Shown here piece after piece: positions 6,221 through 14,273 of a stretch of DNA of 32,578 bases. Positions within the stretch are counted from its first letter, which is position 1; each line of letters opens with the position of its first letter. The translations under genes were made by a program, and so were the position numbers. This DNA comes from UBA7239 sp035430165 (GTDB lineage: Bacteria; Pseudomonadota; Gammaproteobacteria; Pseudomonadales; UBA7239), in contig DAOMGE010000034.1 in NCBI GenBank assembly GCA_035430165.1, forward strand, positions 1 through 32,578, in the 5' to 3' direction. A model generated the notes under the pieces. That model saw nothing but the letters and a program-made list of their open reading frames with translations, was not told the DNA's origin and did no database searches.

Positions 6221-9211
6221 ATGAGCGATTGCTGGCGCCTACCGCTCGCTGAGGGACAGACCCCTGAAGGCAGTGCTGTGCGTGTCACACAACGGGCGCA
6301 ACCCAATCCGGTCATTACATGTGGCATCGACCTGGATGCCTCCAATTTCCTGGTTATCGATATCGCGCTGCAATTGCCAGACACACAGCTCGATCAATAC
6401 ACCTGCAGCAAGCTGTACTTTTCAGACTCACCCGATGGTTTCTCGGAAGAAAAAACCTGCTGGTTCACGCTGCGCAAAACCGATACGCGACAGATGGCGT
6501 TCCTGCCGGTGCCGGACATATTGCGCGACAGTCCCTGCGGATATTTCATGGTGGATGCATTGCCGCTGTTGCAGGACTGTGAGTTTGTGCTGCACGGTGT
6601 GTACAGCGGCACAACCGGCAACCTGCTGTATTACCTGCGCCACTACGATCCTGTCATCACACCGCAGGTGGTGGCACTGGCCGGCGAATTGCGTTGCCAG
6701 GACGTCGCACGCGACCTGGTGTCGCTGCTCGCCCGCAAATTGCGCACCGGCAGTTTTGCCATCGATTACACGCTCACCAACGCCATCATCCGGGCACTGG
6801 AAAAAACCGGCAACGCTGAAGCACTTGCACTCATGGCCAATCGTCTCGCTGTGCACAATTACCATCACTGTTACGGCCTGCTGGACAACCGTGGCCATGG
6901 CGAAATTTGCGGTGTGCAGAACGGCGAGGATCACGCCATTTTTCTCGGCGAATATCCCGCTGCCGATTATGTGCTGATGGATTTGCTGGTCGACATCGAC
7001 TGGGCCAACACGCGGTTTTACGATTACTGCAAACTGTACTTCAGCTTTGTGCCTGTTCGTGCGGACAATGGTCAGCTGCAGGCTTTTTCTGAAGAACACG
7101 TTTTTTCTGAAGAAAATGTCGCCTGTTTTCGCGTACTGCGCGCCGGCCAACGCGAACGTATCACCGTGCGCTTGCCGTTGCCCGACGGCGATGGCGCCAG
7201 CTGGCGAGTGGCCTTGCGGCTTGATCCACTGCCGGGATGCCGTACCGGGCGTTTTGCGGTGTCGGCGTGTCGCACGGTAAACGCCAGTGCGTGTGACGAG
7301 ACACTGCGCAAACATGCAGACCTGAATTTTCTCAAACAGCAGACACGGCGCGCCGTGGCAGACAGCGAAGCGCGGCAAGTTTCACCCATTCGCCACCTGC
7401 CGGAATCCATCACGCTCGAACTGACACCGCGTTGTGATTTCACGTGCGGCCATTGCAGTTCGCATGGCACGAAAGAATTGCACGATGAATACAATCGCAT
7501 GCCGGTTTTCCCTGAACAACATCTCGACAGACTCGCTGCCGATGTTTTTCCTGCCTTGTCGACACTGACTATCGTCGGGCGCGGCGAACCTTCCATTGTC
7601 CCGGATAAATACTGGCAAAAACTGATGGGACATCTGCGTGCAGCCGACACGCGTTTCACCATGGTGACACACGGTTATCACATCCCGCGCCGCATCACGG
7701 CGGACAATATCGATCTCGTTGATACCATCACCATTTCTATCGACGGCATCACGCAAGACACCTACGCAAAAAATCGCGGCGGCAAGACATTGCAACGCGT
7801 GTTGCAGCACGCCACCTACTATCACGAACTGCGCAAACAGTCGCGCATGGCACGTCGGCCGCGCCTGTGTTTTTCGTGGACGCTGCTGAAAAACAATATC
7901 CACGAATTTCCGGATTTTGTCCGCTACGTGTCACGCTTCGAACCGGACCTGCTGTATGTGCGTCACTTGCTGGTGTATCACAGCAAGGACATGGAGCAAT
8001 CGCTGTTTGATGAACCTGAACGCGCCAATCACTATCTGCGTGAAGCGTATGCCGTGATGGCGCAACATGGCATACGTGGTGACTGCCCGCCGCTATTCAA
8101 CGATGTCGAGATTGAACTCGGCAAGCATCGCATCGCTTCATCGCGCGACGATGATGGCTTCCGGCCGATCCGCGGCACGCAGGACGGCGAACCGATTCCC
8201 GTCATTCTCGGCAGTTACCGCAAAGCCGGGGCATGCTATGTCCGGCTGTCGCTGGCGGTGACCGTGGATCCTGCCGATGCCAGGCGCTACCAGCACAGCA
8301 AGCTGTATTACGATCGCAGCAACCGCCGGCACTTTTCTGAAAAACAGGTCGTGTGCTTTGTGATGCCGCGCAACAGCCAGCGCACGACCGTCGTCCTGCG
8401 CTTGCCGTTTGCCCTCGGTGAAGGGGAAACGGTCGGCTTCCGGCTCGATCCTTTGGCCGGCTGTCGCCAGGGTAGCTTCGAAATCACCGACTTCGCGCTG
8501 GTGGACGGCAACAGCCTGGACGCGGCACAGCGGGAACAGGCAGATCGCCAGCACCACATCACCACCATTCGCCAGCACCCGAAGGACGGCATGCCCGGTT
8601 TCACCCGGGCATCCATGTGGGCGTTTTTCCACCTGCCGGTATCAGGCGCCGCCATACAGAAACAGGCGCCTCGCTTGCCGGAGGTGGCAACGGTTGTGCT
8701 GGTCGACGACGATCGCCTGGATTCGCCACCCGACAAGGCGGGTGAGCACTGGCCACAGTTGCTGGCAGACATGCACCGGTACCGCCACAACCTGCGGCTG
8801 CACACAACGGGTAATGCCCTGCCGCTGTACATCAATGACGGCACCGCCGATTTGCTGGATGGCGTGGTCATCCTGGCGAGCCGGTGGGATACACACCGGG
8901 CCGTGCCGACGACCGTGGCGAACTATCATGCGTGGCGGACACAGTGCGGACTGGCACGGCGACCTCGCCTGCACATTCGCTGGGAGCTGACCGCCGACAA
9001 TGCCGCCGCACTGCCCGCCTGCGTGGCGGCGATCCTGCCGCTGGATATCGACACACTGATTATTGGTGGTAGCGATACACTGCTCGCCAGTGATGCAGTG
9101 ATCGAACCCCTGCGTCGCAGTCTGGCACTGCTGGCAAAACACCAGGTGCCTTGTGAAGTCGCCAGCGACGCGGCGATCCCATGGTTATCCGCATGGGTTG
9201 CCGCTATATGA
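6221..9211 (+). CDS. Radical SAM protein with three repeated beta modules and a degenerate second radical SAM half
   Basis: This is a 996-residue protein. Domains in order: module A (about 40-130), module B (about 245-352), radical SAM core (about 393-625) with C405-x3-C409-x2-C412 in PRCDFTCGHC and a later GRGEPS (453-458) matching the GGE strand, module C (about 660-762), then about 815-980 resembling the core again but with no cysteine cluster. Modules share KLYF/KLYY, FSEE/FSEK, CF and RLDPLxGCxxGxF; they look like beta-sandwich modules seen beside some glycosyltransferases. The duplicated cores share ARRPRL (544-549 and 912-917) followed by W, L, N and P at matching spacing. The active cluster binds one [4Fe-4S] and cleaves S-adenosylmethionine; the substrate is unknown. 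The start has a weak ribosome site. It ends in TGA directly in frame with the SPASM-encoding frame. Confidence 0.8.
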   Translation: MSDCWRLPLAEGQTPEGSAVRVTQRAQPNPVITCGIDLDASNFLVIDIALQLPDTQLDQYTCSKLYFSDSPDGFSEEKTCWFTLRKTDTRQMAFLPVPDILRDSPCGYFMVDALPLLQDCEFVLHGVYSGTTGNLLYYLRHYDPVITPQVVALAGELRCQDVARDLVSLLARKLRTGSFAIDYTLTNAIIRALEKTGNAEALALMANRLAVHNYHHCYGLLDNRGHGEICGVQNGEDHAIFLGEYPAADYVLMDLLVDIDWANTRFYDYCKLYFSFVPVRADNGQLQAFSEEHVFSEENVACFRVLRAGQRERITVRLPLPDGDGASWRVALRLDPLPGCRTGRFAVSACRTVNASACDETLRKHADLNFLKQQTRRAVADSEARQVSPIRHLPESITLELTPRCDFTCGHCSSHGTKELHDEYNRMPVFPEQHLDRLAADVFPALSTLTIVGRGEPSIVPDKYWQKLMGHLRAADTRFTMVTHGYHIPRRITADNIDLVDTITISIDGITQDTYAKNRGGKTLQRVLQHATYYHELRKQSRMARRPRLCFSWTLLKNNIHEFPDFVRYVSRFEPDLLYVRHLLVYHSKDMEQSLFDEPERANHYLREAYAVMAQHGIRGDCPPLFNDVEIELGKHRIASSRDDDGFRPIRGTQDGEPIPVILGSYRKAGACYVRLSLAVTVDPADARRYQHSKLYYDRSNRRHFSEKQVVCFVMPRNSQRTTVVLRLPFALGEGETVGFRLDPLAGCRQGSFEITDFALVDGNSLDAAQREQADRQHHITTIRQHPKDGMPGFTRASMWAFFHLPVSGAAIQKQAPRLPEVATVVLVDDDRLDSPPDKAGEHWPQLLADMHRYRHNLRLHTTGNALPLYINDGTADLLDGVVILASRWDTHRAVPTTVANYHAWRTQCGLARRPRLHIRWELTADNAAALPACVAAILPLDIDTLIIGGSDTLLASDAVIEPLRRSLALLAKHQVPCEVASDAAIPWLSAWVAAI
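9209..9211 (+). other. Single in-frame TGA between radical SAM protein and SPASM domain
   Basis: The 996-codon frame ends at this TGA, and the next codon, GTG at 9212, opens a 128-codon frame in the same phase that ends at 9598. Without this one stop the two would form a protein of about 1125 residues with SPASM at the C-terminus, which is the usual place for that domain. It could be a true gene boundary, a nonsense mutation, a sequencing error or a readthrough codon. Confidence 0.85.
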
Positions 9212-9223
9212 GTGAAAGCTATC

Positions 9224-9598
9224 ATGGATAAAAACGACGACACCCGCGATCACGATTACCGCTGCGTCTACATGCACCGCACCGGCGTCATCCTCAGCAA
9301 TGGCGAAGTGAATACGTGTGCGGCACCGTATGTAAAAACAGTCGGCAGTTTGCAAGACCAGTCGTTCCCTGATTTGTGGCTCGGCGAAACCATGCAGGAT
9401 CTGCGACGCGACATCGGTACCGAACGCGAATGGAAACAGTGTCGCAATTGCTGGTTCCGCGAAATCAATTACAGCAACCAGCGCAAGGAGCGCCACGACC
9501 GCAAGGCGTTTGATTACAACCAGGGCTCCAGCTATTCACTCGATGCCTGGGATTTCCGTGGCTATGAAGGCCGAACCGACATCATCGCCACCGACTAG
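9224..9598 (+). CDS. Stand-alone SPASM iron-sulfur domain
   Basis: This 124-residue protein starts at ATG 9224; a GTG at 9212 is an alternative. The first cysteine in YRC, then 12 residues, then GEVNTC, gives the C-x12-G-x4-C half of a SPASM domain, and QCRNC supplies CxxC. The two further cysteines of a seven-cysteine SPASM are absent, so it probably binds one auxiliary [4Fe-4S] cluster. The segment between, with GSLQDQSFPDLW, is typical of SPASM (the 'G..iw' region). SPASM normally sits at the C-terminus of a radical SAM enzyme, so this is either a separate partner or the severed tail of the preceding protein. No strong ribosome binding site precedes either start. The C-terminal 45 residues are polar with no recognised motif. 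Confidence 0.7.
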   Translation: MDKNDDTRDHDYRCVYMHRTGVILSNGEVNTCAAPYVKTVGSLQDQSFPDLWLGETMQDLRRDIGTEREWKQCRNCWFREINYSNQRKERHDRKAFDYNQGSSYSLDAWDFRGYEGRTDIIATD

Positions 9599-9614
9599 AC
9601 AGGCAGGAAATCGT

Positions 9615-10511
9615 ATGCCAGGTACATCACTGCGCCCGTGGTCATACACCACATCCACCGGTATTACCTTGCGCGGGTTTGAAACGGCTATCACCGGCAA
9701 ACCGCTCGTGCATTTCCTGCACGGCACCGGATTTAACGGACTGGTGTACTGGCCGATGTTGCGCCACCTGTTGCCGCATGTGGATATGGTCATCACCAAC
9801 GCACAAGGCCACGGCGGCAGCGATGCGGGGAAAAAATTTCTCGGCTGGCAAGCCAACGCGGCGATGATCCATGACGTGCTACTGCATAAGAAATCGCAAT
9901 GGGGCAATGCCGGTGTGATCGGCATGGGCCACAGTTTTGGCGCGATTGTCACGTTGTTGATAGCCAACCAGCAACCGTCTGTATTTGATCGCCTGCTGTT
10001 GCTCGACCCGATTTTCTTGCCGCCGGTGCTCTCGATGTTATCGCACGTTTTTCGCCACACCGGACTGGTGGAATTGACGCCGATGGTGAAGATGACACGC
10101 AAGCGCCGTGCGCACTGGCCTGATCGTGATGCGGTGCGCAACAGCCTGTACCAGCACGGTGTATTTCGCGGCTGGCACGATGAAGCCTTCGATGCGTATC
10201 TGGAACACGCCTTGTACGAACGCGAAGACGGCATGCATCTGGTCACTGCACCGGATCTGGAAGCGGATGTGTTTGCGGGCTACGCGGCAGGCATGTCACG
10301 CGTGATCCGCCAGCTGCAGCAGCCGTGCCATATGATTCGCGGTGATCGCACGTTCGCGTATGTCAAAACCGGATTGGCGCGCGCGTGTCGCCTCAATCAC
10401 CGTGTCACGCAGGAAACGATGCCGGGTGCGCATTGTTTCATGCTGCAACATCCGCAGGCAGTCGCTGAACGTATTGTACAAAGGCTACGCGAGACCGGCG
10501 TGATACCGTGA
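9615..10511 (+). CDS. Alpha/beta hydrolase
   Basis: This 298-residue protein has the alpha/beta hydrolase plan. HFLHGTG (33-39) holds the oxyanion HG, GHSFG (105-109) is the nucleophile elbow with S107, D244 in IRGDRTF is a likely acid, and H273 in PGAHCF is the likely catalytic histidine. There is no signal peptide, so it is cytoplasmic. The frame is open further upstream, but the ATG at 9615 follows CAGGAAATCGT and avoids overlap with the SPASM gene, so I chose it. It is the last gene of the plus-strand block and converges on the spermidine-synthase-like gene only six bases away. Esterase, thioesterase or lipase-like activity is possible; the substrate is not evident. Confidence 0.8.
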   Translation: MPGTSLRPWSYTTSTGITLRGFETAITGKPLVHFLHGTGFNGLVYWPMLRHLLPHVDMVITNAQGHGGSDAGKKFLGWQANAAMIHDVLLHKKSQWGNAGVIGMGHSFGAIVTLLIANQQPSVFDRLLLLDPIFLPPVLSMLSHVFRHTGLVELTPMVKMTRKRRAHWPDRDAVRNSLYQHGVFRGWHDEAFDAYLEHALYEREDGMHLVTAPDLEADVFAGYAAGMSRVIRQLQQPCHMIRGDRTFAYVKTGLARACRLNHRVTQETMPGAHCFMLQHPQAVAERIVQRLRETGVIP

Positions 10512-10517
10512 ACCCGG

Positions 10518-11297
10518 TTACTCCATGATCGGATTATGTGGATTGCTCACCATGCGCTCGACCATCTGCCGGAAAGCAATCGGGTGTTGCTTGTCCAGCC
10601 TCGCCGCGCGCGACAACAACATTTTTTCTGAAAAATGATTGTCCGTCGCCGTTGCTGACTGCTTGATTGCAAACACAACCTTGTTGGTGCAATCCTCAGC
10701 GGCCACCACAATCACCCTGTCAGCAAAACACTGGCGCATGCGTTTGATAAACCCGGCGTGCTGCTTCGCATTTTCCGACAGGTTCACCGCCATCACGCCA
10801 TTGCTGCGCAGCGCGCGGTAACAGTGCTGGTAAAAACTCTCGGTACACAGCGTCGGCGCCTGCCCATCAATATCAAACCCGTCGACAATAATCACATCGT
10901 CACTGTTTTCACGTGCCGCGATGTAATCCGCACCATCGGCACAATAAATATGGAAACGCGCATTGTCTGGCGGAATTTTGAATGTATCGCGCAGCGCAAT
11001 CACTTCTGCGCTGATTTCCACGACATCGATCTTCGCTTCCGGTAATTTCTCGAAGCAGTATTTCGGCAGCGAACCACCGCCCAGGCCGATCATGGTGATG
11101 CGCGCCGGCTTCGGCACAAACAACAGGAATCCCATCAGCGTGCGCGTATAACCCAGTGTCAGCCGCAACGGATCCTCAAGATGCATCTGGCTCTGCACGC
11201 TGGCAGGGCCAAATTGCAACAGCAGATGGCCGTACTCATCATGCACAAAGGGTTTGCCCGGAATGAACGGGCCAGGGAAGTTTTTCCATGAAATCAT
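10518..11297 (-). CDS. Spermidine-synthase-like protein
   Basis: This 259-residue protein has the Rossmann-like fold of polyamine aminopropyltransferases. MIGLGGGSLPKYC (about 69-81) is the GGGxG-type binding loop, VVEISAEVI follows as the acidic strand end, and ADGADYI, then IIVDGFD, mark the next strands. True spermidine synthases usually carry an active-site aspartate in a D-S-x-D-P stretch; here it reads VDGFDIDGQ. The N-terminal beta domain is also short, so the real substrate is uncertain. Its ATG overlaps the stop of the ACR3 gene in ATGA, so the two are translationally coupled. Its position in an arsenic group is unexplained. Confidence 0.75.
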   Translation of the reverse strand: MISWKNFPGPFIPGKPFVHDEYGHLLLQFGPASVQSQMHLEDPLRLTLGYTRTLMGFLLFVPKPARITMIGLGGGSLPKYCFEKLPEAKIDVVEISAEVIALRDTFKIPPDNARFHIYCADGADYIAARENSDDVIIVDGFDIDGQAPTLCTESFYQHCYRALRSNGVMAVNLSENAKQHAGFIKRMRQCFADRVIVVAAEDCTNKVVFAIKQSATATDNHFSEKMLLSRAARLDKQHPIAFRQMVERMVSNPHNPIME

Positions 11298-12325
11298 TCG
11301 CGGATGATAGCAGACTCGTACCAGCCTTTGCTGGCATTCACCACACTCACCACCGCCAGCATCACCGGCACCTCGATCAGCACACCCACCACGGTCGCCA
11401 GTGCCGCACCGGATTCAAAACCGAATAGCGAAATTGCCGCTGCAACGGCCAGTTCGAAAAAATTCGATGCGCCGATCAACGCCGAAGGACAGGCAACGTT
11501 GTGCTGCTCCCCCAGCGTGCGATTCAACAAATAAGCGAGGCCTGAATTGAAAACCACCTGGATCAGGATCGGCACGGCCAGCAACGCAATCACCAGCGGT
11601 TGCCGGATAATGGCTTCCCCCTGGAACGCAAACAACAACACCAGCGTCGCCAGTAATGCGCTGATCGACCACGGGCCGATTTTTTCCATCACCGCATCGA
11701 AACCTGCCTGCCCGTTTTCCAGCAATATTTTTCGCAAGACTTGCGCGATGCAAACCGGAATGACGATATAGAGTACAACCGACGTCAGCAATGTCGCCCA
11801 CGGCACAGTGATACTGGATATACCGAGCAACAACCCGACAATCGGCGCAAAGGCAAACACCATGATGGCGTCGTTAATGGCAACTTGTGACAACGTGAAC
11901 AGCGGATCACCTTTTGTGAGTTTACTCCACACAAACACCATCGCCGTGCAGGGCGCGGCGGCGAGCAAAATCAATCCGGCGATGTAACTGTCAATCTGTG
12001 CTGCCGGCAACAACGGCGCAAACAGGTGGCGAATAAAAATCCAGCCAAGCAAGGCCATGGAAAACGGCTTCACCAGCCAGTTCACGAACAGCGTGACCCC
12101 GATGCCGCGCACATGTTTTTTTATCTCATGCAACGCACCAAAATCCACTTTCATCAGCATCGGGATAATCATTACCCAGATCAGGATTCCGACCGGCAAA
12201 TTCACCCGGGCGATTTCCATGCCCGCAACCGCATGGCTCAAACCGGGCAACACTTGTCCCAATGCAATGCCGGCCACAATACAGAGAAAAACCCAGGCGG
12301 TAAGATAGCGTTCAAAAAAATTCAT
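11294..12325 (-). CDS. acr3: ACR3-type arsenite efflux permease
   Basis: This is a 343-residue inner-membrane protein with about ten hydrophobic segments. It exports arsenite (and often antimonite) using the proton motive force. The ACR3 hallmarks are present: IPMLMKVDFGAL (54-65), C125 in AAAPCTAMVFVW, the conserved cysteine needed for transport, NDAIMVFAFAP (151-161), and E318 in VGVLIEVPVML. The length is a little short of the usual 350-360. It overlaps arsC by four bases upstream and the spermidine-synthase-like gene by four bases downstream, so all three are likely one operon. No arsenic regulator is visible next to it. Confidence 0.93.
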   Translation of the reverse strand: MNFFERYLTAWVFLCIVAGIALGQVLPGLSHAVAGMEIARVNLPVGILIWVMIIPMLMKVDFGALHEIKKHVRGIGVTLFVNWLVKPFSMALLGWIFIRHLFAPLLPAAQIDSYIAGLILLAAAPCTAMVFVWSKLTKGDPLFTLSQVAINDAIMVFAFAPIVGLLLGISSITVPWATLLTSVVLYIVIPVCIAQVLRKILLENGQAGFDAVMEKIGPWSISALLATLVLLFAFQGEAIIRQPLVIALLAVPILIQVVFNSGLAYLLNRTLGEQHNVACPSALIGASNFFELAVAAAISLFGFESGAALATVVGVLIEVPVMLAVVSVVNASKGWYESAIIRE

Positions 12326-12801
12326 GGCACAACTCCTGCAATTTTTTCCATTTCTATCTTGAGCTGTTCAGGATTTTTTTGCAGCTGATCCAGTGGCAAT
12401 GCAAAAAAGGCTTCAATACGTTTGCGCAGGATTTTGTACGCCGTGATGAACGCCGCATCGATTGCTTCATCTGTGCCCGTGGCATGCGCCGGATCTTCCA
12501 CGCCCCAGTGTGCGCGTATCACCGAACCAAGATAAGCAGGGCACGCTTCGCCTGCTGCGCTGCCGCAAACGGTAATAACCATGTCTGGCGTAACAGGAAG
12601 GTCATCCCACGACTTGCTGTGATAGCCCTCTGTTGCAATGCCTTCTTTCGCCAGCAAGGCCAGTGACCGCGGATGCACATAACCCGCCGGTTTACTGCCT
12701 GCGCTGATTGCGCGCCAACCGGCAGGGGCGAGATGGTTGAACGTGGCTTCAGCGAGAATGGAACGGCAGGAGTTGCCAGTGCAAAGAAACAGGACATTCA
12801 C
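12322..12801 (-). CDS. arsC: Arsenate reductase, thioredoxin-coupled
   Basis: This 159-residue protein has the low-molecular-weight phosphatase fold. It reduces arsenate to arsenite, which ACR3 then exports. FLCTGNSCRS (5-14) is the phosphate-binding loop with nucleophile C7 and C12. C79 and C87 in VCGSAAGEACP correspond to the resolving pair of the Bacillus/Staphylococcus type, spaced one residue wider than I recall for B. subtilis. D103 in VEDPA matches the general acid. These features favour thioredoxin over glutaredoxin as electron donor. It overlaps acr3 by four bases (ATGA). The preceding methyltransferase ends 56 bases upstream on the same strand. Confidence 0.92.
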   Translation of the reverse strand: MNVLFLCTGNSCRSILAEATFNHLAPAGWRAISAGSKPAGYVHPRSLALLAKEGIATEGYHSKSWDDLPVTPDMVITVCGSAAGEACPAYLGSVIRAHWGVEDPAHATGTDEAIDAAFITAYKILRKRIEAFFALPLDQLQKNPEQLKIEMEKIAGVVP

Positions 12802-12857
12802 GGGATACGCTCTTCAGGATCAGTCGGGTGTCACTGTGGGAATTTATGACATTCACG

Positions 12858-13547
12858 TTACGGTTTTTTTACCGCCACGGCATTCACCAGTGTTTCTTCA
12901 CGCGTAGCTGGCACTTTGAAACCGAACCACTCCCACATGCCGATATCCGGCCTGCTCCACCACAGGTACGGCAGGGAGATGCGTTCATCCGGCAAATCAA
13001 ACCCCGCTTCACGGATCAGGCCGATATATTCTTCCGCTGTTTTCTGCACGTGCATCGGGTGGCGGAATAACAATCGGATCAAGGGCGAATAAATATAGCG
13101 CTTGGTGGATTCCGCAAATAGCAACAGACCGCCCGGTTTCAACACGCGAAAAAATTCACGGATCGCCGCTTCCTGATGTACCAGATGGTGAAATGTCTGG
13201 TGGCAATACACGATATCAACGGCGTTATCCGGCAGCGGGATAGCCGCAGCATCACCCACCAGTAATTCAACCGGCGCTGCGCAGCGTGCGAGTTCCGGCT
13301 GGATCTGTTGCGGCATCTCGGGATCGGCATCCAGCGCGATAATACGCGCAGGTGAAAAACGCTGTGCCAGTTGCACCAGTGAAAACCCGAAACCGCTGCC
13401 CACATCCAGTACCGTGTCACACGGCGCCCGGGCGGGCATCAGGCGTTGCAAATCATTCAACGCCCGCTGCAGTACGTGTACATTCCAGGTTTGCGTGCCG
13501 AGAAACCATTTTCCGAAACGCGTTTCCGGCACGAAATCCACTGACAT
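12858..13547 (-). CDS. Class I SAM-dependent methyltransferase
   Basis: This is a 229-residue cytoplasmic protein. VLDVGSGFGFSLVQL (about 46-60) is the SAM-binding motif I, IIALDADPEM the acidic motif after strand 2, VGDAAAIPLPDNAVDIVYC (about 97-115) covers motifs II-III, and FFRVLKPGGLLLFAE the later strand. This is the Methyltransf_11 pattern common to small-molecule methylases. It lacks the spaced cysteines that define the arsenite methyltransferase ArsM, so a direct arsenic role cannot be claimed. It precedes arsC on the same strand with a 56-base gap and starts 24 bases after the sodB stop. The substrate is unknown. Confidence 0.78.
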   Translation of the reverse strand: MSVDFVPETRFGKWFLGTQTWNVHVLQRALNDLQRLMPARAPCDTVLDVGSGFGFSLVQLAQRFSPARIIALDADPEMPQQIQPELARCAAPVELLVGDAAAIPLPDNAVDIVYCHQTFHHLVHQEAAIREFFRVLKPGGLLLFAESTKRYIYSPLIRLLFRHPMHVQKTAEEYIGLIREAGFDLPDERISLPYLWWSRPDIGMWEWFGFKVPATREETLVNAVAVKKP

Positions 13548-13571
13548 GACAACAACTCGTACGCTAGGGGA

Positions 13572-14150
13572 TCAGCCAAGATTTTTGGCAACAAAATCCC
13601 AGTTGACCAGGTTCCAGAAAGACTCGACATATTTCGCGCGCAGGTTGCGATAGTCGATGTAATACGCGTGTTCCCACACATCGCAAGTCAGCAGTGGCTT
13701 CTTGCCTTCTGTGAGCGGACAACCGGCAGCACCCATGTTGACAATTTCAACCGAACCGTCAGCATTTTTTACCAACCAGGTCCACGCAGATCCGAAATTA
13801 CCAACAGCCATGGTGCTGAATTTTTCTTTAAATGCAGCGAAAGAACCGTAAGCCTTGTTGATAGCATCAGCCAGTGCGCCTGTGGGTTCACCGCCGCCAT
13901 TCGGGCTCAGGCAATTCCAGTAGAACGTGTGGTTCCAGATTTGTGCGGCATTGTTATAAACACCGCCAGAGGATGACTTGATGATGTCTTCCAGGCTCTT
14001 GCCTTCGAATTCTGTGCCCGGCACGAGATTGTTCAGGTTGGTGACATACGCCTGGTGGTGTTTGCTGTAATGGTATTCCAGGGTTTCAGCAGAAATGTGT
14101 GGCGCGAGGGCGTCTTTGGCGTAAGGCAGTGCAGGCAATTCGAAAGCCAT
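13572..14150 (-). CDS. sodB: Superoxide dismutase [Fe]
   Basis: This 192-residue protein dismutates superoxide in the cytoplasm. Metal ligands are H27, H74, D157 and H161 (DVWEHAYY). Q70, the second-sphere glutamine supplied by the N-terminal half in AAQIWNHTFYW, is characteristic of the iron form, and the overall sequence tracks E. coli SodB closely. The start is firm: AAGGAG lies seven bases before the ATG at 14150 and MAFELPALPYA is the family N-terminus; open frame continues upstream but is not needed. It may be transcribed with the downstream methyltransferase and arsenic genes, since only 24 bases separate it from the methyltransferase, but the order could be coincidental. Confidence 0.95.
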   Translation of the reverse strand: MAFELPALPYAKDALAPHISAETLEYHYSKHHQAYVTNLNNLVPGTEFEGKSLEDIIKSSSGGVYNNAAQIWNHTFYWNCLSPNGGGEPTGALADAINKAYGSFAAFKEKFSTMAVGNFGSAWTWLVKNADGSVEIVNMGAAGCPLTEGKKPLLTCDVWEHAYYIDYRNLRAKYVESFWNLVNWDFVAKNLG

Positions 14151-14273
14151 GGGGTGTCTCCTTGGAGGGTTACTGAAAAGGTTGCCGGAAGATTGACGGG
14201 TTTGCGTTGATGACAGGCCGGTAAGTATTGGCGTTTTGCTGCTGAATGCAAGTCCGGCAACAATCCACACGCA
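14151..14273 (-). promoter_or_regulatory. sodB 5' region
   Basis: This 123-base gap lies between the sodB start and the stop of the upstream membrane-protein gene. It contains the strong AAGGAG ribosome site and a spaced inverted repeat, TTGCCGGA (14182-14189) with TCCGGCAA (14253-14260). A sodB promoter is expected here, but no clear -35/-10 pair or Fur box was found by eye. Confidence 0.35.

Noticed and set aside
6428..7378. A 316-codon minus-strand frame opposite the radical SAM gene
   Set aside because: It lies entirely within a well-supported gene and its translation shows no domain or plausible start context.
2495..10640. Recurring TTTTTCTGAAAAA-like palindromes encoding FSEK/FSEE in several genes
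   Set aside because: Most copies belong to the repeated beta modules of the radical SAM protein; the others (near 2498 and 10625) are short and their surroundings do not match, so a mobile palindrome is not supported.
14151..14270. Extended SodB start at 14270
   Set aside because: The family N-terminus and AAGGAG both point to ATG 14150; the extension has no signal-peptide character.
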